A stretch of DNA of 64,000 bases, from assembly GCF_001373415.1 (NCBI RefSeq), contig NZ_CDSE01000086.1:1-64000 (forward strand), read 5' to 3'. A program made the translations under genes and the position numbers. The notes under the pieces were generated by a model that made no database searches, had not been told where the DNA came from, and was given only the letters and a program-made list of their open reading frames with translations. Positions 21,259 through 30,471 of the stretch are shown here, piece after piece. Source of the DNA: Paenibacillus dakarensis (GTDB lineage: Bacteria; Bacillota; Bacilli; Paenibacillales; Paenibacillaceae). Position 1 is the first letter of the stretch. Each line of letters starts with the position of its first letter.

Positions 21259-21299
21259 ATCAAAAACGGTATAATGACTTCAGTCAGTTAGACATAATA

Positions 21300-21510
21300 C
21301 CCCTTCCACTTGAAACACAAACCTATCGACCGTAGGCAGCAGTGTCGTCAAAATGGCAGGTATCTGGCTTCAGTATTTTTTCGCAGAGAGGTATGGAGAC
21401 AAGGTCTCGTTTACTCGTTTCTATTCTCAGCGATTTTCTGTTACAGTGGCGGGACCGCTCCGGATTCACACCGGATTCCCTTTTAAGATCGGTACCATCC
21501 GATCACCATT
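21300..21510 (-). ncRNA. Cobalamin (B12) riboswitch upstream of nrdDG
   Basis: The minus strand carries the conserved blocks in the right order: GGGAATCCGGTGTGAATCC, then GCGGTCCCGCCACTGTAA, then GAGTAA further on, and the B12 box GAAGCCAGATACCTGCC (complement at 21356-21372). A terminator follows. B12 binding would favour termination and so lower nrdDG expression. Boundaries are approximate. Confidence 0.92.
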
Positions 21511-21512
21511 AA

Positions 21513-21559
21513 GCACTATATGTAGTTGTCTTATCAAAAGATAAAACAATATACAGACT
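21513..21559. promoter_or_regulatory. Tandem NrdR-box candidates
   Basis: Two near-palindromes, CTATATGTAG (21516-21525) and CAATATACAG (21547-21556), match the NrdR-box core CWATATATWG at 9 of 10 positions each. Their starts are 31 bp apart, about three helical turns, the usual arrangement for NrdR. They lie directly upstream of the riboswitch, where the nrdDG promoter must be. NrdR itself is not in the window. Confidence 0.7.
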
Positions 21560-21594
21560 TATACTGTAACAATGATCACAATTGGTTATTTTGC

Positions 21595-21963
21595 TTAAGT
21601 CGGCATTGGTGCAGGAGCGGATGCAGCATATCCGATCCAGGCAGCTAAAATCCCAAGCATGACCGACATCATGACATAAGTAAATGCCTTCATGTAGAGC
21701 TTTTGTCCTGCTAAGGTTACCGCCTCATACCCGAACGTCGAAAATGTTGTAAAAGCTCCGCAAAAGCCTGTTCCTAATAAAGTATAGGTTGCTTCAGGAA
21801 GTCGATCGGCAGAACCGGCTAATAGACCAAGCAGAAAAGAGCCCGCCATATTTACAAGAAAGGTTGCCCACGGAAAAGTACCACCTTTCTTTCCCAGCCA
21901 TATCCCTATACTGTAACGGGAGACCGCTCCGGCTATACCCCCTAATCCAATCCATAAGCTCAT
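21595..21963 (-). CDS. crcB: Fluoride exporter subunit CrcB (second copy)
   Basis: Small four-helix membrane protein of 122 residues of the CrcB/Fluc family, which forms dual-topology or paired-subunit fluoride channels. It shows the signature NMAGSFLLGL and GTGFCGAFTTFSTFGYE, with the Phe/Thr residues lining the pore. Its ATG overlaps the stop of the upstream crcB by 4 bp. Two adjacent unlike copies suggest a heterodimer. No fluoride riboswitch is visible upstream. Confidence 0.92.
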   Translation of the reverse strand: MSLWIGLGGIAGAVSRYSIGIWLGKKGGTFPWATFLVNMAGSFLLGLLAGSADRLPEATYTLLGTGFCGAFTTFSTFGYEAVTLAGQKLYMKAFTYVMMSVMLGILAAWIGYAASAPAPMPT

Positions 21964-22361
21964 AAGGTTTCACCTTCTTGCCTTGCATTCATTGCCCGTC
22001 CCAGCCAAACACCGAACAAAGACATGAGAATTCCTCCAAAAGTGCTAAGCAGTATATAGAGGAGGGCCACAAACCCTTGCCCGTTATGAATCAGCCTTAT
22101 GGTGTCTACTGTAAAGGTAGAGAATGTTGTGAAGGACCCTGTAAATCCAGTTCCTATCAATAGTCTCGTCTCTGCCGAGATGCTCGTGGAAGATAAGCCG
22201 CATGTTAAGAACCAGCCGAGAAACAAGCATCCTGCCAGATTGATGAGCAGGATCATTAAAGGGAAACCGCCGGCGGGAGCAGGTACCGCCTCACTTAAAC
22301 CGAAGCGGCATAAGGTCCCCATGAATCCTCCTGCACCGACGAAAACTATTTTTTTACCCAT
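21960..22361 (-). CDS. crcB: Fluoride exporter subunit CrcB (first copy)
   Basis: Membrane protein of 133 residues, with NLAGCLFLGW and GTGFTGSFTTFSTFTVD as CrcB signatures. The start is set at 22361 (MGKKIVFVGAGG), preceded by AGGAGG; an earlier in-frame start would run into the rarA stop. It lies 38 bp after rarA and is coupled to the second crcB, probably giving the two subunits of a heterodimeric channel. Confidence 0.92.
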   Translation of the reverse strand: MGKKIVFVGAGGFMGTLCRFGLSEAVPAPAGGFPLMILLINLAGCLFLGWFLTCGLSSTSISAETRLLIGTGFTGSFTTFSTFTVDTIRLIHNGQGFVALLYILLSTFGGILMSLFGVWLGRAMNARQEGETL

Positions 22362-22399
22362 GCGTCCCTTCCTCCTGTACACTGAAACAACTGCTGCCA

Positions 22400-23707
22400 T
22401 TACTCATTCCAACGCAAGCGCTGGTTGTGCGATATCTTGGCTTCATTCCCCTGCTCTGTTGCCTGGTAAAACACACGACGCGCCAGCTCTTTTGGCAAAT
22501 AATCCTGCTTCACATAATGACCGGGATAATCATGCGGATACTTGTATCCAGCATGTCCAAGCTTAGCCGCTCCTTGATAATGCGTATCCCGCAAATGAAG
22601 CGGAACCTCAGCTGAAGAGAATTCTTCTATAGCAGACGTCGCGCGCGATATAGCCGTGTACACCGCATTTGACTTAGGACTTTCCACAGCAAACAGAATC
22701 GCCTGTGCAATGTTCAGCTTGGCTTCAGGCCAGCCGTTATGACGGTAAGCCTCTAACGCGCTTGTAGCTTGTATCATCGCCTGTGGATTCGCAAGACCGA
22801 TGTCCTCACTGCTCGCAGCAATTAAGCGGCGAATAAACACCATCGGGTCCATGCCGAGCTTCTCTACGGCGTACAAGAACCAGAATAGAGCAGCATCACT
22901 CGAACCGCGAATGCTTTTATGAAAGGCAGATAACACATCATATTGAGTGGATTCATCCGCCTGAACCGTTGGACGTCGTATCGACTCCTCAGCGACCTCA
23001 AGTGTAATATGAATGGTTCCATCCGTATTCGGAGGTGTTGTCAGAGCTGCGAGTTCAAGAGCATTTAACGCTCTTCGGATATCACCGTTCGCCATAGAAG
23101 CGATGTGATCCAGCGCCTCGTCATCTACCTGAAGCTGCATAAATCCAAGTCCTTGGTCCTGATCCTGAAGTGCGCGCTTCATCGCAATGAGGGAATGCTC
23201 TTTCGTCAGCGGCTTTAACTGGAACAGCGTCGAGCGGCTCATAAGAGCCCCGTTCACGTAATGAAACGGATTCTCTGTTGTGGCACCGATAAAGATAATC
23301 GTGCCTTTTTCAACTGCCGGCAGAAGGGCATCCTGCCGTGAGCTGTTAAACCGGTGCACCTCGTCCAGAAAGAGAATCGTTTTGGTGCCATACAAGGATT
23401 TGTTGCTTTTTGCCTGTTCAATAACCTCTCGTACATCTTTTACCGAAGCATCCACCGCATTCAGCCGAACGAACTCCCCTTGTGTATGCTTTGAAATGAT
23501 ATGAGCGAGAGTTGTTTTGCCGCAGCCCGGTGGGCCATACAGCAGAATCGAAGATACCTGATCCGCTTCAATCGCACGCCGGAGCAGCTTGCCCGGCCCT
23601 ACAATATGTTCTTGTCCAATATATTCATCGAGGTTCGAAGGACGCATACGATCTGCCAGAAGCCGGGAATCGCGATCCTCTTCACGACCGAGTGAGAATA
23701 AATCCAT
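22400..23707 (-). CDS. rarA: Replication-associated recombination protein RarA (MgsA/YrvN)
   Basis: AAA+ ATPase of the clamp-loader clade acting at stalled replication forks. Walker A is [12 protein letters not shown], Walker [11 protein letters not shown], sensor 1 [10 protein letters not shown]; the C-terminal tetramerisation domain contains the conserved [20 protein letters not shown]. 435 residues, normal. In B. subtilis yrvN lies next to cymR; here crcB-crcB and nrdDG separate them. Confidence 0.95.
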   Translation of the reverse strand: MDLFSLGREEDRDSRLLADRMRPSNLDEYIGQEHIVGPGKLLRRAIEADQVSSILLYGPPGCGKTTLAHIISKHTQGEFVRLNAVDASVKDVREVIEQAKSNKSLYGTKTILFLDEVHRFNSSRQDALLPAVEKGTIIFIGATTENPFHYVNGALMSRSTLFQLKPLTKEHSLIAMKRALQDQDQGLGFMQLQVDDEALDHIASMANGDIRRALNALELAALTTPPNTDGTIHITLEVAEESIRRPTVQADESTQYDVLSAFHKSIRGSSDAALFWFLYAVEKLGMDPMVFIRRLIAASSEDIGLANPQAMIQATSALEAYRHNGWPEAKLNIAQAILFAVESPKSNAVYTAISRATSAIEEFSSAEVPLHLRDTHYQGAAKLGHAGYKYPHDYPGHYVKQDYLPKELARRVFYQATEQGNEAKISHNQRLRWNE

Positions 23708-23774
23708 CTTTTACACATCCTTGCCTGGATCATAACAGAGGTTCCAAGGCTATGACCCTTATTCTGCACTCCCT

Positions 23775-23783
23775 ATCATATCA
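23775..23783 (-). promoter_or_regulatory. Extended -10 promoter candidate for rarA-crcB
   Basis: The minus strand reads TGATATGAT (TGn plus TATGAT), about 70 bp upstream of the rarA ATG. No convincing -35 is present. Confidence 0.35.
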
Positions 23784-23891
23784 TAATCTGACATTCGCTT
23801 CGCGTGTGCTCGTGAAGCAGAACCTCAATATTTTCCAAACATTTTGATACAGGTAATCGTTCTATAAGCAGAAAGGAGAGTGAGCAGCTGC

Positions 23892-24005
23892 ATGAATAGG
23901 CGAACAGTAATGATCATCATAACGATCATATTGCTCATTTTCATTGGTATTACACTCTATCGTTTTGCAGAAAATTTAGGTGAGTCCTACAGACAGCTGG
24001 GATAA
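23892..24005 (+). CDS. Small single-pass membrane peptide (37 aa)
   Basis: An ATG frame of 37 codons, MNRRTVMIIITIILLIFIGI then TLYRFAENLGESYRQLG, gives a basic N-terminus, one strong membrane helix (about residues 6-23) and an amphipathic tail. AAAGGAG lies 13 bases before the ATG, a long spacing. It is alone on the plus strand between rarA and helD, with a perfect 15-bp terminator stem 55 bp downstream. I do not recognise it. Coding status is inferred from layout and composition. Confidence 0.55.
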   Translation: MNRRTVMIIITIILLIFIGITLYRFAENLGESYRQLG

Positions 24006-24060
24006 AACAACTAACACATATCTCTCGAGAGTATTGCCGCACAAAGATAAGGAGATATAG

Positions 24061-24111
24061 AAAGAGGAGCTGCCCCAAAGCAGGAAATCACTTTCAGGGC
24101 AGCTCCTCTTT
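24061..24111. terminator. Bidirectional terminator between the small ORF and helD
   Basis: Perfect 15-bp inverted repeat AAAGAGGAGCTGCCC / GGGCAGCTCCTCTTT around a 21-base loop. The two genes converge here; it probably serves mainly helD. T runs are only three long. Confidence 0.75.
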
Positions 24112-24172
24112 ACAGCTAGAGCAGAAATATAATGTGTCAGCTTCACAGCTCACCAAGTCTGTCTTCTTGATG

Positions 24173-26353
24173 CTAAACGCCTTCCGGCCACCCCTCTGCC
24201 GCGATCTCAGCTTCATCTGAAACCAGATACGATGGGAGCTGATCTCCGTACAGCAGCCATAATTCATGCAGGGCGCGGGTACATCCGACGTACATAATCT
24301 TGGCGTCCCAAGCCTTTTCCGCATAATGCTGATGATCCGCGTCCGCTACGATGACAGCGTCGAACTCCAGACCTTTGGACAGATAGACCGGCAGGATTGA
24401 TAAACCGCCTTGATACGTCTGTTTGCTCCCATCAATGAGATGAAGGTCCGGCCATTCTCCGAATAATAAATGATGCAGCTCCTCAGCTTCGCGAAGGGTA
24501 CGAGTCAAGATGGACACCGTTCGGTAATTCCCCTTCGCGATTAGGTGACGAAGTGCACGGCGAAGATCCTGTACCCGATTATCCGGTTCTGTGTAAGGGA
24601 TTAGCCTCACAGCATCCCCGCTCCGGAATACAGGTACAGCGAGCAGATCGCTGCCGACTCCCTTTTCCAATATCCCATTAGCGAACTCAATGATCTCCAT
24701 TGTTGAACGGTAGCTTCGCGTCAAAGCGAAATATGCCCTGTTCTCTTCATCAAACAGCGAGCTCATTTCCTCCCAGGCATGAACCCCTCGATACGCATGG
24801 ATTCCTTGTGATAAATCACCCAATATCGTAAAGGAATGTCCTTTGACAAACTTATCAAGCAGCGCAACCTGGAATGGAGAGAAATCCTGCGCTTCGTCAA
24901 TAACGATATGGTCAAACCGCTGTTCACCTGTTATTTCATTCATAAGACAGTAGAAATATAGCAGCGGAGTAAGATCCTCTTCGCGAATGATGCTGCTCTT
25001 CAGATCCTTACGGGTCAGCTTTAATACTTCCGCCGGAATCTCGGACTCAAGCTCCTGCGGCCATAATCCGCTTGATTTCGAAGCTCCGAACAGCTGCTTA
25101 TACAATACAAGAGGTTCAAACTTTGGCCATTTTCCTGCATAGGACTTTTCACGCTGAGAAGCCTTCTTCTTCCGTTCCTTTAGCAGATGGGACGGAGACT
25201 TCTTCAGTTCCATCTCCACCCACCGGTGCAGCCTCGCAAGCACACGCTCTTTCCGTTTCGCCAGAGGATACGGTTTATATTCCTCGTTGAACCATTGTTC
25301 TATCACTTTTCGTCTCAAGACGGATCCATCCCAAGGGGAAAAGTCCCCTTCCGGCAAGGCTGTTGTTTCGATCGATTGAACGCAGCGCTCAATCAATGTC
25401 ATCAGTCTTAAAGAACCCTTGTAACGCCCGCGTACATCATCATTAATATCCCTTGTTCCCATACCAATCGGAGTCTCGAACCAGTAAGACAAGGTGTCTG
25501 AAGTATCGCTGTTCGTCATTTGTAAATCCAGCAGACCGGCCGCCCAATCGGCAAATGTACGCTGCTGAATATCCCCGACACCGAGTTCAGGGAGCACATC
25601 GGATATGTAATCGAGGAACATGTGGTTCGGCGCGAAAATAATCATTTTTTCCGCAGATACCTGCTCCTTGTATTGATACAATAAAAAGGCAAGACGGTGC
25701 AGTGCCACAGTTGTCTTTCCGCTACCTGCAACCCCCTGGATAATCAGGGCTGTATTCTTAGCCGCACGAATAATCTTATCCTGCTCGGCTTGAATTGTAG
25801 ATACGATATCCCGAAGCCGGTTGTCTTTATTCTCACCAAGCCGGTAAACGAGGAACTCATCCGATACCGCAAGACCGCCGCCTTCACGGTTATATGCATC
25901 AGATACACGCTCGAGAATCTGCTTCCGGATCACCACGTTACGTTTCAAGTAAACCAGGCCCTCAACGGTACCTTCAGGTGCTTCATACGCAGCAGGATCT
26001 TCCCCTCCTGTAAAGGAATAGAACATGCTGGCTACCGGTGCCCGCCAATCAATCACCATCGGGTGCTCGCCGGCTTCTTCCCTGTCAAATCCAACCTTCC
26101 CAATATATAGCGGTGTAGGTCCTGCTTTACCGTTCTCCTGAAAATCCAATCGTCCGAAGTAAGGCTCCGGCTGACTTTTGGTTAAAGCCTGTCGTCTTTC
26201 TTCCCGGCCTGCCTCGAGTACTTGTTCCGTAAAATCATGACCCGTGTATACGGGAATATCCTGCAGTCGCTTCAACTGCTTGTTAATCTCTGTAATCGCT
26301 TCTTCTAATCTCTGTTTTTCTTCTTGATAGGCACTTTGAAAAGAATCCGTCAA
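24173..26353 (-). CDS. helD: HelD-like RNA polymerase-associated helicase (UvrD/Rep superfamily 1)
   Basis: HelD proteins use ATP to strip stalled RNA polymerase from DNA. The 726-residue product begins with a coiled-coil-like arm rich in Glu, Lys and Arg (about 1-60), then the HelD-specific PMVIDWRAPVASMFYSF. Walker A is IQGVAGSGKTTVALHRLAF; motif II is HIVIDEAQDFSPFQ; QGIHAYRG and a C-terminal VSILTRT...KGLEFDAVIVADAD complete the helicase core. It starts with TTG at 26353 after GGAGG. The IS element lies just upstream, in the promoter-side gap. Confidence 0.88.
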   Translation of the reverse strand: MTDSFQSAYQEEKQRLEEAITEINKQLKRLQDIPVYTGHDFTEQVLEAGREERRQALTKSQPEPYFGRLDFQENGKAGPTPLYIGKVGFDREEAGEHPMVIDWRAPVASMFYSFTGGEDPAAYEAPEGTVEGLVYLKRNVVIRKQILERVSDAYNREGGGLAVSDEFLVYRLGENKDNRLRDIVSTIQAEQDKIIRAAKNTALIIQGVAGSGKTTVALHRLAFLLYQYKEQVSAEKMIIFAPNHMFLDYISDVLPELGVGDIQQRTFADWAAGLLDLQMTNSDTSDTLSYWFETPIGMGTRDINDDVRGRYKGSLRLMTLIERCVQSIETTALPEGDFSPWDGSVLRRKVIEQWFNEEYKPYPLAKRKERVLARLHRWVEMELKKSPSHLLKERKKKASQREKSYAGKWPKFEPLVLYKQLFGASKSSGLWPQELESEIPAEVLKLTRKDLKSSIIREEDLTPLLYFYCLMNEITGEQRFDHIVIDEAQDFSPFQVALLDKFVKGHSFTILGDLSQGIHAYRGVHAWEEMSSLFDEENRAYFALTRSYRSTMEIIEFANGILEKGVGSDLLAVPVFRSGDAVRLIPYTEPDNRVQDLRRALRHLIAKGNYRTVSILTRTLREAEELHHLLFGEWPDLHLIDGSKQTYQGGLSILPVYLSKGLEFDAVIVADADHQHYAEKAWDAKIMYVGCTRALHELWLLYGDQLPSYLVSDEAEIAAEGWPEGV

Positions 26354-26568
26354 ATTCAGTTACCTCCTAAGAAATTTTTGAGTGTAAGCAATCTTTGTGC
26401 AAACAAAATTGATTTTCAGAAGCAAATGCGGAATGTAAACCAATTAATGTTATTGGCACAAAAGGAAACCAATTGTACCACAACTGGCCGCAATATACTA
26501 CAAGCTTTAGCGGGGATCGCTATGAATAATCATTAGTACTCAATATTTCAACTTCTCGGACATAAAAA
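26354..26568. other. Gap between helD start and the insertion sequence
   Basis: This AT-rich stretch should hold the helD promoter on the minus strand, but I see no convincing -35/-10 pair. A 9-bp direct repeat AAACCAATT occurs at 26437 and 26466. No ORF with a ribosome site is seen. Confidence 0.4.
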
Positions 26569-26587
26569 ATGGGGCTGTCCCAAAAGT
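26569..26587 (+). repeat. Left terminal inverted repeat of the IS
   Basis: 19 bp, identical to the complement of the right end. The next bases inside differ between the two ends. Confidence 0.9.
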
Positions 26588-26698
26588 CATCGTAGATGAC
26601 TGAGGGACGCCCCCTTTTTTCATTCAGATTAAACAAAAAGAAACCTCTCTTTGGTAAAATGGAAGTACCACCAACCATTCATAAAGGAGAGGTTTCTT

Positions 26699-28255
26699 TT
26701 GTACATTCAATATACCATGGATCAACTTTATCTGCCAATGGATTTGGAAGAAGATATCCCAGAGAATCACCTCGTTCGGGTCGTCAATGAAGCCGTCAAC
26801 CGTTTGGATGACAGCATCTTTACAGCTGCCTACCCTGGCGGTGGTCGGAACAGCTATCACCCCAAGATGCTCACCAAGATTATTTACGCGTATACTCAGC
26901 GCATCTACTCCTCACGGCAAATTGCCAAAGCCGTCCGCGAGAACATTATGTTCATGTGGATTGCGGGTCGGCAGCGTCCAGACTTTCGCACCATCAATCG
27001 TTTTCGTTCCGAGCGAATGAAAGACGTGCTGGAATTCGTATTCACCGGCGTGCTTCAAATGCTCATAGACGCTAAATACGTGGAACTGGAGCATTACTTC
27101 ATGGACGGCACCAAAATCGAAGCGAATGCCAACCGGTATACCTTCGTCTGGGGAAAAGCCGTCGTGAAGCACAAGGCAAAGCTGCAGGAAAAAGTACATA
27201 CGCTGTTTGAGACTATCGAACAGGCCGAGCAACAGGAAGAGCAAGATCAACAAGGCAGAGATCTGCCAGAGTTGGGAGAAGCCAGCACCTTAACGAGTGA
27301 AAAGTTGGAACTGGCCACTCGAGAGCTGGAAGCCCGGCTGAAGGAAACACCTAAAGATAAACCACTCAAAAAAGCAGTGCGCACTTTACGTAGAGACTTG
27401 CTCCCCCGGTTGCAAAAATATGAACATCACCAAGAAATTCTCGGTGAGCGCAACAGCTATAGTAAAACAGATCCAGATGCCACATTTATGCGAATGAAAG
27501 AAGACCACATGAGAAACGGGCAGCTCAAGCCCGGATACAATGTGCAAATAGGGACAGAAAACCAATTCATTGTCGGCTACAGTTTGCATCAACGACCAAC
27601 CGATACACGTACGCTTAAGCCACATCTGGAGCAGATAAAAGCACAACTGGGACGATTGCCCGGAACCGTCATCGCAGATGCCGGATATGGAAGCGAAGAA
27701 AATTACGCCTACCTTGAAAATGAGCAAGTGGAAGCTGTTGTTAAATACGGGACTTATCACAAAGAGAAGTCAAAAGCTTGGCAAAAGGATATCAGTAAAG
27801 TGGACAACTGGCAGTACGAAAAGGAGACGGATACGTGGACATGCGCTGCCGGACAGAAATTGACCTTCCTACGGGAAAGCTGTGAGAAGACGGAAAGCGG
27901 TTATGAAATCCACAAGCGGCACTATCGGAGTGCAAATTGTGCAGGCTGCCCTTTAAAGCCTTCTTGCACCAAGGCGGCCGGGAATCGAGAAATTCAAGTA
28001 AGTCTGAACTAAATGAAGTACAAGAAAAAAGTTCGAGAAAAACTGGACAGCGAGGAAGGATATAACCTGTCGGTTCGCCGAATGCACGAACCGGAAAGTG
28101 TATTTGGCCAGATTAAGAATAATCGAGGTTTTCGTCGTTTTCTGCTTCGGGGCTTATCCAAAGTGAGCCTAGAGGTCGGATGGCTTTACCTTGCCCATAA
28201 CTTGCTAAAGCAGGCGGCATTAAGCCAGCAAAGAGAAATAACCAGCCAAGTATAA
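26699..28255 (+). pseudogene. IS1182-family transposase interrupted by an in-frame TAA
   Basis: The start is TTG at 26699 after GGAGAGG, giving the family-typical YIQYTMDQLYLPMDLEEDIP. A DUF772-type N-terminal domain is followed by a DDE domain with MDGTKIEANANRY (first Asp), VIADAGYGSEEN (second Asp) and a Cys-rich insert (CAGCPLKPSC). A TAA at 28010-28012 interrupts the frame; the same frame resumes with MKYKKKVREKLDSEEG and contains HEPESVFGQIKNNRGFRRF, which holds the catalytic Glu. The truncated protein of 437 residues therefore lacks the third catalytic acid. A point substitution is the simplest cause. Confidence 0.88.
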
Positions 28256-28331
28256 TCCCCCTTGGTTGGTTATTTTGCTGTATAAATGTTCTTTTCTTAG
28301 AGACGAAACCATCCCTCCAATAGAATTATCT

Positions 28332-28350
28332 ACTTTTGGGACAGCCCCAT
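28332..28350 (-). repeat. Right terminal inverted repeat of the IS
   Basis: 19 bp, the perfect complement of the left end, 77 bp after the transposase stop codon. Confidence 0.9.
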
Positions 28351-28435
28351 CCGACAAATCATCATTTCTTGTTATTGAAGCTCAGAACCATGTTGACCTG
28401 GAACTGCCATTAACACATATGAGGTTTAACTATAC

Positions 28436-29473
28436 TCAAGAGACCGGAGAGCCGGACCGATTCAGACGCTCCATTACAGCCTTCAGAGTATCCGCTATTC
28501 CGCGGATATTCCCTTGGTCCTCACCCAGATCACCTTCTCCAAACAGCGCGGCCACCAAATTCTCGCCTGTAGCGTTCCAGCCGGTAACCAGCATGCCAGG
28601 CATACGATCCAGCGCCTTGTGTGTCTCTGCCTGTTTAACGGCATCCTCGAAGAAGTTGAGGGATGCCTGCGGATGATTCCAGCAGGACGGCCAAACTTCA
28701 AAGCCTTTATCCAGCAGATGCCCGACAGACGGATACTCTTCCAGCGGATCGTAGTGCCAATCGCACAAGATTATGTCCTTCGGAATCATGTCTACCGCCG
28801 GCCAGATCCCATAGACATCACCATCCCACTGCGAGTAGCCCATTCCCTTCGCATCAATCAGGCGGTCCGCCCACATAAGCATCTGCACCTTCTGTCGTCC
28901 GACAAGATGCTCATAATACTCGTTCACCGCCTTGGCAAACAGCTCCGCTTTATTCTTACCTGCACAGCGCGGACAGTGATCATCTGCGATTGCGAAGACC
29001 TCGTCCATGCCGACATGAAGAGCATCCGCTTCAAACGCATCGATCAGCTCATCCATTAAATCAAACACGAGCGGATTCACATCCGGATGGGAAGGACACC
29101 AGCTCGGGCAGTAAAAATCCGGCCACTTGGCATCGTCAGGCACATGCGGCGTCTCGTCAAACTCCGGATAGGCCCGCAGCAGCGAATTTCGTCCCCCTCC
29201 CCAGCCCTGGTGACCGAGGCATTCCAGGAGCGGAATCAGCCGGATACCGTGCTGCTTGCAGAGAGCTGACAATTCCCGCGCATCTGCTCTTGTTAGCGTC
29301 CCACCGGACACCTCCGGGTGTGAGCTAAACTGAAAGCCCGTGTTGCACTCAAGAATCAGCACATTTACCCCAAGCGGAACGAGCGCGTCCTGAATTACTC
29401 TTTTCAAATTGCCGACATCGTTATGATCGCTAAACCTCATGTGAAAACCGCGCAAAGCCCATGGTTTGCTCAA
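28436..29473 (-). CDS. GH20-like beta-N-acetylhexosaminidase, cytoplasmic
   Basis: Single TIM-barrel protein of 345 residues resembling family GH20 beta-N-acetylhexosaminidases. The likely catalytic Asp-Glu pair is in DALHVGMDEVFAI; ARELSALCKQHGIRLIPLLECLGHQ and the Trp-rich C-terminal part (EVWPSCWNHPQAS, MLVTGWNATGEN) fit the fold. There is no signal peptide, so it should act on oligosaccharides after import. I set the start at TTG 29473 (SKPWALRGFHMRF) because GGAG lies 8 bases upstream; the longer frame has no such site. Last gene of the sugar locus, 28 bp after the permease gene. Family assignment is by motif only. Confidence 0.75.
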   Translation of the reverse strand: MSKPWALRGFHMRFSDHNDVGNLKRVIQDALVPLGVNVLILECNTGFQFSSHPEVSGGTLTRADARELSALCKQHGIRLIPLLECLGHQGWGGGRNSLLRAYPEFDETPHVPDDAKWPDFYCPSWCPSHPDVNPLVFDLMDELIDAFEADALHVGMDEVFAIADDHCPRCAGKNKAELFAKAVNEYYEHLVGRQKVQMLMWADRLIDAKGMGYSQWDGDVYGIWPAVDMIPKDIILCDWHYDPLEEYPSVGHLLDKGFEVWPSCWNHPQASLNFFEDAVKQAETHKALDRMPGMLVTGWNATGENLVAALFGEGDLGEDQGNIRGIADTLKAVMERLNRSGSPVS

Positions 29474-29501
29474 GATCTCAACTCCTTTAAGGAATATCAC
29501 G

Positions 29502-30455
29502 TTATCCGACGATGCCGGTACGCTCCACGCTCTCCACGAAATAACGCTGCACAAACAGATACATAATAATCAGCGGTCCCATCAGCAGCAGAACACCGGT
29601 GTTAAGCAGCATGGATTGGTAGACCGGGTCCGGCTCCTTGCCAAGCGCCATGCCCATATCCATCAACTGGGTTGACAGCACCTTGACCTTGCTCAGAAAC
29701 AGCGAGACATAATAGCTATCGTTCCACTGCCACACGAAGGAGAACAGCACGACCGTAACAATCGCCGGCACCGCGTTCGGCATCATGATGCGGTAAAAGG
29801 TTTTAAAAACGCCTGCCCCGTCAACCAGCGACGCCTCCTCGATCTCCTTCGGAATACCCCGGAAAAACTGTCTGAAAATATAAATATAAAGTCCATTCTT
29901 CAATCCCATCGCGGTTGACGAAGAGATCAGAAACGGCCAGAAGGTATCGATTAGATTCAGGCTGTTTCGCCCGGTAAACAAGCCGACGAGCCCGAACAGG
30001 TCAAAATACCGGTAAGTCAGGTACAGCGGAATCATAATGGTTTGCGGCGGCACGACAATCGTAAAAATGACCAGACCGAACAGCAGTCCGCTGCCTCTGA
30101 ATTTCAGACGGGCGAAGGCGTAAGCTGCCAGAGCGCAGGAAGCCAGCTGGATAAGGGTCGTACCTGCTGAAATCAGTACCGTATTCAGCAGCGCCGGCCA
30201 ATACTCGGTCGCTTGTATCGCTATTTTTATGTTGTCGAGCGTAAAGCTTTTCGGAATCCAGAGCACCGTCGGATCATAAATATCCGCTTTGCTCCGGAAC
30301 GCCACAGAAATCCGCAGAAACAGCGGAAACAGGATAATAAAACAGAATCCGGTCACCAGAACCGTGCGCACCAACACCCACAGCCAGCGTTTGGCCCTTT
30401 CCTGGGGATTGAATTTGTACGAAATAAAGCTCCCGTATGCGGTTGGCGATTTCAT
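29502..30455 (-). CDS. Carbohydrate ABC transporter permease (MalG type, second pair)
   Basis: Inner-membrane permease of 317 residues with six predicted helices; the N-terminal helix is VLVRTVLVTGFCFIILFPLF. The EAA loop that contacts the ATPase reads EEASLVDGAGVFKTFYRIMMPNAVPAI. GGGGGAGGAAGCC precedes the ATG. It lies 16 bp after its partner permease, and together they would form one membrane channel. No ATPase gene is nearby, so a shared MsmX-type ATPase is likely. Confidence 0.88.
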   Translation of the reverse strand: MKSPTAYGSFISYKFNPQERAKRWLWVLVRTVLVTGFCFIILFPLFLRISVAFRSKADIYDPTVLWIPKSFTLDNIKIAIQATEYWPALLNTVLISAGTTLIQLASCALAAYAFARLKFRGSGLLFGLVIFTIVVPPQTIMIPLYLTYRYFDLFGLVGLFTGRNSLNLIDTFWPFLISSSTAMGLKNGLYIYIFRQFFRGIPKEIEEASLVDGAGVFKTFYRIMMPNAVPAIVTVVLFSFVWQWNDSYYVSLFLSKVKVLSTQLMDMGMALGKEPDPVYQSMLLNTGVLLLMGPLIIMYLFVQRYFVESVERTGIVG

Positions 30456-30471
30456 GGCTTCTTCCTCCCCC

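Larger units (their letters stand above)
26569..28350 (+). mobile_element. IS1182-type insertion sequence
   Basis: Bounded by perfect inverted repeats ATGGGGCTGTCCCAAAAGT (26569-26587) and its complement (28332-28350), about 1.78 kb apart. It contains one transposase frame with an in-frame stop. Just inside the left end, GGGACGCCCC can pair with the outer GGGGC-TGTCCC to form a hairpin followed by a T run, which would block transcripts entering from outside. No clear target duplication flanks the ends. Confidence 0.9.

Noticed and set aside
22362..22400. Fluoride riboswitch before the crcB pair
   Set aside because: The gap after rarA is 38 bp and shows none of the conserved fluoride-RNA sequence.
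26437..26474. 9-bp direct repeat AAACCAATT upstream of helD
   Set aside because: Too short and AT-rich to claim a binding site.
26560..28360. Target-site duplication flanking the IS
   Set aside because: The bases outside the two ends (AAAAA and CCGAC) do not match; only AT adjoins both, and that belongs to the repeat.
28436..29554. Longer start for the GH20-like gene at 29554
   Set aside because: The extra 27 residues have no ribosome site and overlap the region before a well-placed GGAG/TTG start.
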